Shown piece after piece: positions 24,702-31,885 of a stretch of DNA of 64,000 nucleotides. Location of the stretch: positions 67,588-131,587 of the forward strand of contig CAZCBE010000005.1 of assembly GCA_964496695.1 (NCBI GenBank), written 5' to 3'. Under the pieces are notes generated by a model. That model was not told the origin of the DNA, made no database searches, and saw only the letters and a program-made list of their open reading frames with translations. Position 1 is the first letter of the stretch. Every line of letters begins with the position of its first letter. The DNA comes from SXTU01 sp964496695. Its GTDB lineage: Bacteria > Verrucomicrobiota > Verrucomicrobiia > Limisphaerales > SXTU01. Made by a program: the position numbers and the translations under genes.

Positions 24702-25670
24702 TCACGGCTGCCGCTTCGGAGCATTGACCACATTCGCCGCCGCCAGCCCGGTGAGCAGCCGCTCCAAGTCCAGGCACACCGCCTCAAACGTTCGCGTCTG
24801 CGCCTCGTGCGTGAACGAGCCGACGTGCGGGAGGAGGATGACGTTTTCCATGGTCTCGAAGCCGCTGCGTTCTTTCGGCGGCTCCACCTCGCGCACATCC
24901 AGCGCCGCTCCACCGAGATGGCCGCTCTGCAACGCCGCCAGCAAGGCCGCCTCATCCACCACGCCACCTCGCGAAGTGTTGATGAAGAACGCACCGCGCT
25001 TCATCACCGCGAAGGTGCGCTCGTTGAACATCCGCTTCGTCTCCGGCGTGAGCGGCGAATGGGTGGTGACAAAGTCCGCCTGCGCCAAGGCCTCCTCCAG
25101 CGTGGCGCAGATCACCGCGCCCGTCTCGGTCAAGGTCGGCTCCCCTGCCCTGACGAACGGATCGAACACCACGAGCTTCAACCCAAAGACCGCCGCCCGC
25201 CGCGCCACCAGCTTGCCAATGCGGCCCAAGCCACAGATCGCCAGCGTCTTGCCCGCCAGTTCGATGCCCGTGCACCCGCGCCGGTCCCATCCCCCGGCCT
25301 TCGTCGAGCGGTCCGTCTGCGGGATCTTCCGCGCGAGTGCGATCAGCAGCCCGAGCGCCGCCTCCGCCACACTGACCGCGTTGGCATCCAATGGTGCAAT
25401 GACCGCAATCCCCCGCTCCGTCGCTGCCTTCATATCTATATTGTCCAGTCCCACGCCCACGCGCCCGATGCCGATGAGCTTCGGTCCCGCCGCCAGCACC
25501 TCCGCCGTGAGCTGCGTCTGATTCCGCACCATCACCGTGCGTGCCTCGGCCACGGCGAGCTTCAGCTTCGCCACGTCCGTCCACAGCCCCGGCTCGCGCA
25601 CCACAGTTAACTTCCCGGCCAGCGCATCAATCGCCGGTGATTGCAGGTCTTCGGTGATGAGGATGTCCAT
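24702..25670 (-). CDS. D-isomer 2-hydroxyacid dehydrogenase (3-phosphoglycerate dehydrogenase-like)
   Basis: 322-residue NAD-dependent dehydrogenase. The nucleotide-binding motif is LAICGLGRIGKLVARRAAVFG; the catalytic Arg, Glu and His are in NTSRGGVVDE, VREVEPPKE and LLPHVGSFTHEA. The N-terminal substrate domain contains GIGRVGVGLDNIDMKAATERGI, the phosphoglycerate-dehydrogenase-like loop. It lacks the C-terminal ACT and intervening domains of long SerA forms, so it is the short type; it could be SerA or another 2-hydroxyacid dehydrogenase. Start ATG 25670. A REP doublet and the RAYT transposase gene lie immediately upstream. Confidence 0.88.
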   Translation of the reverse strand: MDILITEDLQSPAIDALAGKLTVVREPGLWTDVAKLKLAVAEARTVMVRNQTQLTAEVLAAGPKLIGIGRVGVGLDNIDMKAATERGIAVIAPLDANAVSVAEAALGLLIALARKIPQTDRSTKAGGWDRRGCTGIELAGKTLAICGLGRIGKLVARRAAVFGLKLVVFDPFVRAGEPTLTETGAVICATLEEALAQADFVTTHSPLTPETKRMFNERTFAVMKRGAFFINTSRGGVVDEAALLAALQSGHLGGAALDVREVEPPKERSGFETMENVILLPHVGSFTHEAQTRTFEAVCLDLERLLTGLAAANVVNAPKRQP

Positions 25671-25673
25671 AAA

Positions 25674-25736
25674 GTTTGGTGTCCACCCTTTAGGGTGTCG
25701 GGCACGCTGGAGCACGCTAAAGCGTGGACACCAAAC
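25674..25736. repeat. REP doublet (REPIN) next to the RAYT gene
   Basis: The perfect 13-bp arms GTTTGGTGTCCAC (25674-25686) and GTGGACACCAAAC (25724-25736) enclose two smaller palindromes, CACCCTTTAGGGTG and CACGCTAAAGCGTG. It lies between the dehydrogenase start and the RAYT stop. Its right arm is repeated directly at the other end of the gene (26369-26395). Confidence 0.9.
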
Positions 25737-25739
25737 AGA

Positions 25740-26357
25740 TCACATCTCCGGCTCATCCCACCCTTTCCCGTAGTCCAGAATCGGATACGCCTTCCATGCT
25801 TGTTCGGCAAACGCACGCCCCATCCCGGCCAGATATTCCTGTGCACTGGAGAACGGCCAGTCCTGCCAGCGTTCAACGTATCCGTGATGAACGGGATTGT
25901 GATGAACGTAGTTCAGTGTCGCCCAGAAGTGAGCATCGTTCCTCATGTATCGCTCCGCAGCCCCGCACCAGACTTGCCTGCCTCGTTGCTGCTCCTCGCC
26001 ATTCCACAGGAAGGAGGTCTTGCCGTGGAATTTTCCCAACGCTGCAAGCTGGTTGAGAATGTCGCGGGTTTCAATCAGCAGATGGTAGTGATTCGGCAGC
26101 ACGCACCAAGCGTGAATCTGAGCACGATTCTCCTCCAATAGGGCCAGCAACATCCCCGAAAATGCCTCCATGCGCTCCCTGCCTATACCGATCCATGGGC
26201 GGTGTTCGTAGCAGGCCGCCGTCACATGATAGCGCGTGTGCTCTCCTGCCCGGTGAGGTGGACGGTGCCAGCGCAGGCCTTGGTGCTTTCGCCATGCCAT
26301 CAATTGCTCCCGTTGTTCGGGAGCGAGCTTTCGCCACACATAGGCGGGCTTGGACAT
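25740..26357 (-). CDS. REP-associated tyrosine transposase (RAYT, Y1/IS200-like)
   Basis: 205-residue Y1 single-strand transposase of the RAYT group. The HUH-type motif is VLPNHYHLLIE (His90-Tyr-His92). RYHVTAACYEHRPWIG is the first strand, and ATLNYVHHNPVHHGYV contains the YxHxNP signature with the candidate nucleophilic tyrosine. TnpB is absent and the gene lies between REP palindromes sharing GTGGACACCAAAC, as expected for a domesticated RAYT that processes REP sequences rather than for a plain IS200. Start ATG 26357 (MSKPAYVWRK). The gene appears intact. It sits between a dehydrogenase gene and thrC without breaking either. Confidence 0.92.
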   Translation of the reverse strand: MSKPAYVWRKLAPEQREQLMAWRKHQGLRWHRPPHRAGEHTRYHVTAACYEHRPWIGIGRERMEAFSGMLLALLEENRAQIHAWCVLPNHYHLLIETRDILNQLAALGKFHGKTSFLWNGEEQQRGRQVWCGAAERYMRNDAHFWATLNYVHHNPVHHGYVERWQDWPFSSAQEYLAGMGRAFAEQAWKAYPILDYGKGWDEPEM

Positions 26358-26368
26358 AAATGCGTCTC

Positions 26369-26395
26369 GGACACCCTGAAGGGTGGACACCAAAC
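26369..26395. repeat. REP unit upstream of the RAYT gene
   Basis: GGACACCCTGAAGGGTGG followed by ACACCAAAC. It contains the palindrome CACCCTGAAGGGTG and the arm GTGGACACCAAAC also found at 25724-25736. Together the two sites bracket the transposase gene. Confidence 0.85.
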
Positions 26396-26397
26396 GT

Positions 26398-27618
26398 TCA
26401 AATCTTCTCCCACTCAATCGGCTTCGTGCAGTCCACGCGCGGCAACTGCTCGTGCACGGCCTCGGGATACTTCTGCGCTGCGCCCGTGTTGAACACCACG
26501 ATTCGCTCCGTCGGCTTGATCTTCCCCTGCTTGAGCAGCACCTCAAGCGCGCCGAGACACACCGCCGTCTCCGGGCACATCGCAATGCCCTCCCGCGAGA
26601 ACGCGAGCTGCATCCACTTGGGAATGTCCGCCTCCGCCGTGGCCAGCGCCATGCCGCCGCTGGCCCGCACGGCGTCGAGGATCATGAAGTCCCCTACCGC
26701 CGCCGGCACGCGGATGCCGCTGGCGATGGTGGCGGCGTTCTCAAACTTCTTGGCAAAGCGGTCGCCCTTCTTGAACGCCTCCGCAATCGGCGCGCAGCCC
26801 GTGCTCTGGCAGGAAATCATGCGCGGCTTCTTCGCCGACTTGAGCCAGCCCATTGCCTCGAGTTCAGCAAACGCCTTCCACATGCCGATCAAGCCCGTGC
26901 CGCCACCGGTCGGGTAGAGGATTACATCCGGCAGTTCCCAGTCGAACTGCTCGGCGAGTTCCAAGCCCATCGTCTTCTTGCCCTCGATGCGATACGGCTC
27001 CTTGAGGGTGGACACGTCGAACCAGCCCTTCTTGGCCTTGCCCTCGCCCACGATGCGCCCGCAGTCGGTGATGAGGCCATTGACGAGAAACGTCTTCGCG
27101 CCCGCGAGGAAGCATTCCTTCTGGTTGATTACCGGCGTGTCCTCCGGCATGAACACATACGCTTCCATGCCCGCCCGCGCAGCATACGCCGCCATCGCGC
27201 CACCGGCGTTGCCCGCCGTCGGACAGGCCACGCGCTTGGTGCCGAACTCGTTCGCCATCGTGATGGCCATCGCCATGCCGCGCGCCTTGAAGCTCCCCGT
27301 CGGCAGGCGGCTCTCGTCCTTCATGTAGAGATGCTGCACGCCGAAATGCGCCGCCAGCCGCTTCGTCTCCAATATCGGCGTGATGGTCTCGGTCAGCGAA
27401 ACGATCTTAGCTGGGTCGCGGACCGGGAGCAGTTCGAGATAGCGCCAAATCGTCGGTGGACGGCCAAAGAGCGCCTTCTTGGGAAACTGCTTCTTGAGCG
27501 CGTCGAGATCATACTTCACCCACAGCGGCTTCTGACAGGCCGGGCACAGGTTGTGGACCTTGTCCGCGTCATAGCGCGTGACGCAATTGGCGCATTCCAA
27601 ATGGGTGACGAAGTTCAT
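26398..27618 (-). CDS. thrC: Threonine synthase
   Basis: PLP-dependent enzyme converting O-phosphohomoserine to threonine. 406 residues. An N-terminal zinc-ribbon-like segment (CANCVTRYDADKVHNLCPAC) precedes the fold-type II domain, as in many class I/archaeal-type threonine synthases. The Schiff-base lysine is in LPTGSFKARG, the phosphate loop in CPTAGNAGGAMAAYAA, and a glycine-rich segment in YPTGGGTGLIGMWK. Start ATG 27618 (MNFVTHLECANC); the upstream in-frame extension crosses AT-rich repeats and is rejected. Cytosolic. The RAYT/REP unit lies just downstream of its stop codon, so it may have inserted into the 3' flank. Confidence 0.93.
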   Translation of the reverse strand: MNFVTHLECANCVTRYDADKVHNLCPACQKPLWVKYDLDALKKQFPKKALFGRPPTIWRYLELLPVRDPAKIVSLTETITPILETKRLAAHFGVQHLYMKDESRLPTGSFKARGMAMAITMANEFGTKRVACPTAGNAGGAMAAYAARAGMEAYVFMPEDTPVINQKECFLAGAKTFLVNGLITDCGRIVGEGKAKKGWFDVSTLKEPYRIEGKKTMGLELAEQFDWELPDVILYPTGGGTGLIGMWKAFAELEAMGWLKSAKKPRMISCQSTGCAPIAEAFKKGDRFAKKFENAATIASGIRVPAAVGDFMILDAVRASGGMALATAEADIPKWMQLAFSREGIAMCPETAVCLGALEVLLKQGKIKPTERIVVFNTGAAQKYPEAVHEQLPRVDCTKPIEWEKI

Positions 27619-27672
27619 GTCGGGATGGTTGGGAGGGGCGGAACGGGAGTCGAGTGCAAAGACGGGCCCGGG

Positions 27673-27762
27673 TTCAATTTCAAATCTGAAATTTGAAATC
27701 TCAAATTGTCGGCGCCCGGTCCGCATCCCTCTGTGAAATCTCAAATTTTAAATCTGAGATTG
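27673..27762. repeat. TTTCAAATCTGAAATTTGAAA-type palindromic repeats
   Basis: Two clusters of AT-rich palindromic words (27673-27707 and 27733-27762), made of TTTGAAATCTCAAATT and close variants. The same words recur at 27984-28015, inside a gene, and at 28504-28538. They stand out sharply from the GC-rich background. Confidence 0.8.
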
Positions 27763-27775
27763 TCTGTCAGTGGCC

Positions 27776-28303
27776 TCAAATCTTCCCCCGCTCCTCCGCC
27801 TTCCGGCGCAGCGGGTTCGTCGGGGGCAACTGCCGGAGCAGCTTCTTTTCAAACTCGATCGCTTTCCGCTTCTTCTCCTCCTCGGCCCTCACCCGGTCAT
27901 TCAAGTGCCGCTGCCCCTTGATGTCTGAGTTTTGGAGCGAATCCGCCCAGCCACGAAGCTGCCGCGAGCAGTCCTCGGCGGTGGATTTCAAATTTGAGAT
28001 TTGCGATTTCAAATCCGCTGGCCAGCCCCGCTTCACCGCCCGCCGCGCCTTCAAGGTGAGCATGGACCTCACCTCGCCAGCCGATCCACGCGCGATATAG
28101 AGAAACGCCAGCAGTTCATTGGTCGTCCCACGCTCAAAGCCCTCGGCGAGGTTGTTAGAAACGGACAGGACCGCACGATCAAGCTGATCCCGAAATCCCC
28201 GACTGACCTTGAACGACTCGTTTTCCAGCAAATCCTCCGCCAATTCGTAAAGCTCCGCCGCCTTTTGCCACACCGGGAGGTCTTCAAAACGCTCGTAAGT
28301 CAT
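27776..28303 (-). CDS. Four-helix-bundle protein (S23-type, TIGR02436 family)
   Basis: 175 residues. The first ~115 residues match the S23/four-helix-bundle family: YERFEDLPVWQKAAELYELAEDLL, then FRDQLDRAVLSVSNNLAEGFERGTTNELLAFLYIARGSAGEVRSML. These proteins were first seen as 23S rRNA intervening-sequence products; their role is unknown, and free-standing copies are common in environmental bacteria. The stretch DLKSQISNLKST (about residues 97-108) is encoded exactly by an AT-rich palindromic repeat, so the repeat has been taken into the protein. The C-terminal ~60 residues are a highly charged helix (VRAEEEKKRKAIEFEKKLLRQL) not usual for the family. Confidence 0.85.
   Translation of the reverse strand: MTYERFEDLPVWQKAAELYELAEDLLENESFKVSRGFRDQLDRAVLSVSNNLAEGFERGTTNELLAFLYIARGSAGEVRSMLTLKARRAVKRGWPADLKSQISNLKSTAEDCSRQLRGWADSLQNSDIKGQRHLNDRVRAEEEKKRKAIEFEKKLLRQLPPTNPLRRKAEERGKI
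27984..28015. repeat. AT-rich palindrome inserted within a coding sequence
   Basis: GATTTCAAATTTGAGATTTG followed by CGATTTCAAATC. It lies in frame in the four-helix-bundle gene and matches the intergenic repeats at 27673-27762 and 28504-28538. Confidence 0.82.
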
Positions 28304-28503
28304 GAGTGAAGGTTTTCAAGATTGGAGATTTCAAATGGCAGACAAGTCCATGCGGCGACGCATTCATTTCACTCCGTCACTTTTTCACCCTGCCGCCTCA
28401 CCTCTTCAACCACTCGTCAGCATGGGCACTGTTTCAGCCACCGACGCGCCTCCAGCAGTCGAGTCCGACCACTCCGACACCTTGCACCTTCCCGCGAGCC
28501 TGC

Positions 28504-28538
28504 AGATTTGAAATCTGAAATCTCAAATTTCAAATCTC
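28504..28538. repeat. AT-rich palindromic repeat copy
   Basis: AGATTTGAAATCTGAAATCT continuing with CAAATTTCAAATCT. Same family as 27673-27762. It lies in the 680-bp gap (28304-28983) between the four-helix-bundle gene and aceE; the rest of that gap holds a TIR element and a structured region but no gene I can support. Confidence 0.8.
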
Positions 28539-28602
28539 CGTCCCCGCCCACCCCAGCCACCATGGCCAGGTTTGCACTTCTGGAAAAGTGCGTGGCTGCC
28601 CC

Positions 28603-28782
28603 CATCCGAAAGGGCGCATCTCGACACTGCCCCCGGAGCGCGGGTCTGCGACCCGCAGCGGCCACGCTTGTCCCTTGCGGTTCGTGTAGGCCAGCGGGAC
28701 GGGGGATCGGACGTTGCTGCGGGTCACAGACCCGCACTCCGTCGGCTTTCGGGGGCAGTGTCCAGATGCGCCCCATCCGAAA
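28603..28782. mobile_element. MITE-like TIR element with 9-bp target duplication (copy C)
   Basis: Element 28612-28773. The ends GGGCGCATCTCGACACTGCC and GGCAGTGTCCAGATGCGCCC are near-perfect inverted repeats, extended on the inside by CCCG/CGGG. The interior has its own inverted pair built on GCGGGTCTGCGACCCGC and GCGGGTCACAGACCCGC. The element is flanked directly by CATCCGAAA at 28603-28611 and again at 28774-28782, an exact 9-bp direct repeat. No open reading frame of its own is supported, so it would be non-autonomous. Confidence 0.88.
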
Positions 28783-28827
28783 CCACCCCAAGATATTTGA
28801 TTGTGCGCCGCGCGGGCCGCCGTAAGA

Positions 28828-28938
28828 TGTCCCCGGACGAGAGAAGCAAATCCGCTAACCTCTCTCCGGACACAGGCTGGGATGCACGGGCGGCCGGGGA
28901 CGGCCGCCTGTTCGTTTTCTGCGGGCGACAACTCCCGC
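28828..28938 (+). promoter_or_regulatory. Possible structured leader upstream of aceE
   Basis: Three successive stem-loops can be drawn. TGTCC..GGA..AGAGA (from 28828) pairs with TCTCTCCGGACA (28861-28872). GGCGGCCG (28889-28896) pairs with CGGCCGCC (28901-28908) around a GGGA loop. GCGGG (28921-28925) pairs with CCCGC (28934-28938). They end 45 bp before the aceE start. I do not recognise a known riboswitch class. Confidence 0.35.
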
Positions 28939-28983
28939 GCTTACCGCACCCCGTCCGCCCGTGCCGCCAACGACTGACCGCGA

Positions 28984-31698
28984 ATGCAACGCAACAAATC
29001 ATCAGCGCCCGCCGGCCCCCGCCCGGCCAACGACAACTCCCGCCTGCTGGCCCGCGCCGAAACCCGGCGCGTGTTTGACGCGCTGGAAGACTTCTTCGCC
29101 GGCGCGCTGACCAGCCAGGAGCCGGAGTCCGCCGCGCTCTTCCTCGAAAAGATCGTGTCCCGCCTGCGCGAGGCCGGCCTCGAGGTGCCGCACACGGTCC
29201 AGACGCCCTACGTCAACACCATCCCGGTCGAAGACCAGCCCGCGTATCCGGGCGACTGGCAGATGGAGGTCAAGATCAAGAACCTCATCCGCTGGAACGC
29301 CATGGCCATGGTCGTGCGCGCCAACTCGCACACCAACGTCGGCGGGCACATCTCCTCGTTCGCATCCTCGGCCACGCTGTATGATGTGGCGTTCAACAAT
29401 TTCTTCCGCGGCCGCCACGGGGACTTCAACGGCGACCTGGTTTACTTCCAAGGCCACGCATCGCCGGGCATTTACGCACGGGCGTTTTTGGAGCGGCGGC
29501 TGGACGAGATTCACCTGGACAATTTCCGCCAGGAGCTGGCCGAGGGCGGCGGGCTTTCGTCCTATCCGCATCCGTATCTGATGCCGGAGTTCTGGCAGTT
29601 CCCGACCGTCTCGATGGGCCTCGGTCCCATCGGGTCCATCTATCAGGCGCGGTTCAACCGCTACCTGAAGGCGCGTGGCTTCATCAAGGGCGAGGAGTCC
29701 AAGGTCTGGTGCTTCGTCGGCGACGGCGAGAGCGACGAGCCGGAATCGCTCGGCTCCATCACGCTCGGTTCCCGCGAGAACCTCGACAACCTCGTCTGGG
29801 TCATCAACTGCAACCTCCAGCGCCTCGACGGCCCGGTGCGCGGCAACAGCAAGATCATCCAGGAGCTGGAAGCCCTCTTCCGCGGCGCGGGCTGGAACGT
29901 CATCAAGGTCATCTGGGGCAGCGACTGGGATGACCTCCTCGCGCGCGATACCACCGGCCTCCTGCTCAAACGCATGGAAGAGGCCGTGGATGGCGATTTC
30001 CAAAAATACACCGTCGAGCCGGGCAGCTACATCCGGAAGCATTTCTTCGGCAAGTATCCCGAACTGCTCCCGATCGTGAACCACCTCACGGACGAGCAGC
30101 TTCGCAAGCTCATGCGCGGCGGCCACGACACGCGGAAGGTTTATGCAGCCTACAAGGCCGCCGTGGAGCACAAGGGTTCGCCCACGGTCATTCTAGCGAA
30201 GACCATCAAGGGCTACGGCCTGGGCGAGGCGGGCGAGGGCCGCAACATTTCCCATAACCAGAAGAAGATGAACGAGAAGGAGCTGCGCGAGTTCCGCGCC
30301 CGCTTCAACGTTCCCATCGGCGACGACGAGATCGCCGACATGCCCTTCTACCGTCCGGCCACCGACAGCGCGGAGACGAAGTATCTGCTGGAGCGCCGCA
30401 AAAAGCTCGGTGGCTTCCTCCCGAAGCGCGTCGTCAACGCCCCGCCGCTCACGGTGCCGAAGCTCGACTACTTCGCCGACTCGCTCAAAGGCTCCGGCAA
30501 GGCGGTGGCCTCGACCACCATGGCCTTCGTCGGTTTGCTCCGCGGCCTGCTGAAGAATCCCGCCATCGGCCGCAACATCGTCCCCATCATCCCCGACGAG
30601 GCGCGCACGTTCGGCATGGACGCGCTCTTCCGCGAGGTCGGCATCTACGCGCACAAGGGCCAGCTCTACGAGCCGGTGGACAAGAAATCCCTGCTCTACT
30701 ACCACGAGACCAAGGACGGGCAGATTCTCGAGGAAGGCATCACCGAGGCCGGCTCGATGGCCTCGTTCATCGCGGCGGGCACGGCTTACGCCACGCACGG
30801 GGTGAACATGATTCCCTTCTACACCTACTACTCGATGTTCGGCTTCCAGCGCATCGGCGACCAGGTGTGGCTCGCGGGTGACATCAAGGCCAAGGGCTTC
30901 CTGCTCGGCGCAACCAGCGGCCGCACCTCCCTGAACGGCGAAGGCCTGCAGCACCAGGACGGCCACAGCCTCCTGCTCGCCAGCACCATCCCGACCTTGA
31001 TGGCCTACGATGCTGCCTTCGCCTTCGAGGTCGCCGTCATCATCGCGGATGGCCTGCGCCGCATGTATCTGGAGGGCGAGGAAATCTTCTACTACCTCTG
31101 CCTCTACAACGACAATTACGCCCAGCCCGCGATGCCTGCCGGCGTTGAGCAAGGCATCCTCGACGGCCTCTACAAGTTTCGTCCCGGCGCGACCGGCAAG
31201 ACGCACAAGGCGCACATCCTCGGCAGCGGCCCGATCATCAACAGCGCCCTCCGCGCGCAGGAAATCCTCGCCGAACGCTACAACGTCTCCGCCGATGTCT
31301 GGAGCGCGACCAACTACAAGCTGCTCCGCAACGACGGCCTCAAGTGCGAGCGCTGGAACATGCTGCACCCCACCGAACCGGCGAAGAAGCCGCGTGTCAC
31401 CGAACTGCTGGAGAAGGAACAGGGCGTGTTCGTGGCTGTGTCCGACAACATGAAGATCGTGCCCGACCAGATCGCCCCGTGGGTGCCCGGTGGCCTCACC
31501 ACGCTCGGCACGGATGGCTTCGGCCGCAGCGACACCCGCGAGCGGCTGCGCCGTTTCTTCGAGGTGGACATGGAGCTGACCGTCATCGCCACCTTGCATG
31601 CCCTGGCCAAAAAGGGTGACATCGAACGCACTGTCGTGGCACAGGCCATCAAGGACTTGAACGTGAACCCAGAGAAGCTCGCACCAGCCTTGCTGTGA
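28984..31698 (+). CDS. aceE: Pyruvate dehydrogenase E1 component, homodimeric type
   Basis: Thiamine-diphosphate-dependent decarboxylation of pyruvate and transfer of the acetyl group to lipoyl-E2. 904 residues, the usual AceE length. The TPP/Mg motif is VWCFVGDGESDEPESLG continuing to LVWVINCNLQRLDGPVRG. The active-site histidine region is HASPGIYARAF, and the C-terminal half has SGRTSLNGEGLQHQDGHS. The N terminus (MQRNKSSAPAGPRPANDN) is a short disordered leader before SRLLARAETRRV. aceF and lpdA follow on the same strand, but aceE is separated from aceF by 187 bp with a REP doublet, so differential expression within the cluster is likely. Cytosolic multienzyme complex. Confidence 0.97.
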   Translation: MQRNKSSAPAGPRPANDNSRLLARAETRRVFDALEDFFAGALTSQEPESAALFLEKIVSRLREAGLEVPHTVQTPYVNTIPVEDQPAYPGDWQMEVKIKNLIRWNAMAMVVRANSHTNVGGHISSFASSATLYDVAFNNFFRGRHGDFNGDLVYFQGHASPGIYARAFLERRLDEIHLDNFRQELAEGGGLSSYPHPYLMPEFWQFPTVSMGLGPIGSIYQARFNRYLKARGFIKGEESKVWCFVGDGESDEPESLGSITLGSRENLDNLVWVINCNLQRLDGPVRGNSKIIQELEALFRGAGWNVIKVIWGSDWDDLLARDTTGLLLKRMEEAVDGDFQKYTVEPGSYIRKHFFGKYPELLPIVNHLTDEQLRKLMRGGHDTRKVYAAYKAAVEHKGSPTVILAKTIKGYGLGEAGEGRNISHNQKKMNEKELREFRARFNVPIGDDEIADMPFYRPATDSAETKYLLERRKKLGGFLPKRVVNAPPLTVPKLDYFADSLKGSGKAVASTTMAFVGLLRGLLKNPAIGRNIVPIIPDEARTFGMDALFREVGIYAHKGQLYEPVDKKSLLYYHETKDGQILEEGITEAGSMASFIAAGTAYATHGVNMIPFYTYYSMFGFQRIGDQVWLAGDIKAKGFLLGATSGRTSLNGEGLQHQDGHSLLLASTIPTLMAYDAAFAFEVAVIIADGLRRMYLEGEEIFYYLCLYNDNYAQPAMPAGVEQGILDGLYKFRPGATGKTHKAHILGSGPIINSALRAQEILAERYNVSADVWSATNYKLLRNDGLKCERWNMLHPTEPAKKPRVTELLEKEQGVFVAVSDNMKIVPDQIAPWVPGGLTTLGTDGFGRSDTRERLRRFFEVDMELTVIATLHALAKKGDIERTVVAQAIKDLNVNPEKLAPALL

Positions 31699-31754
31699 TC
31701 GCTGAGCTCTCCCCCCTTGGTCGCCATGAAATCCCAGTGAAGTCAGCGTTTCCA

Positions 31755-31860
31755 AGCCCCAGCCCTGAAAGGGCGTAATATGATAGCCCAGGGCAAAGCG
31801 AGCACCGCGAGCGACGCCCTGGGTTGACTCGACAAAAATTTGCCAGGCCCTGAAGGGGCG
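31755..31860. repeat. REP doublet AGCCCTGAAAGGGC type
   Basis: The left hairpin GCCCTGAAAGGGC and the right hairpin GCCCTGAAGGGGC bracket the complementary words AGCCCAGGGC and GCCCTGGGTT. It lies in the gap between aceE and aceF. Confidence 0.85.
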
Positions 31861-31885
31861 ACACAATCTGCAACGACAACCAACT

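Noticed and set aside
25740..26357. A complete IS200/IS605 insertion sequence
   Set aside because: There is no tnpB, and the flanking palindromes and motif set fit the RAYT group better.
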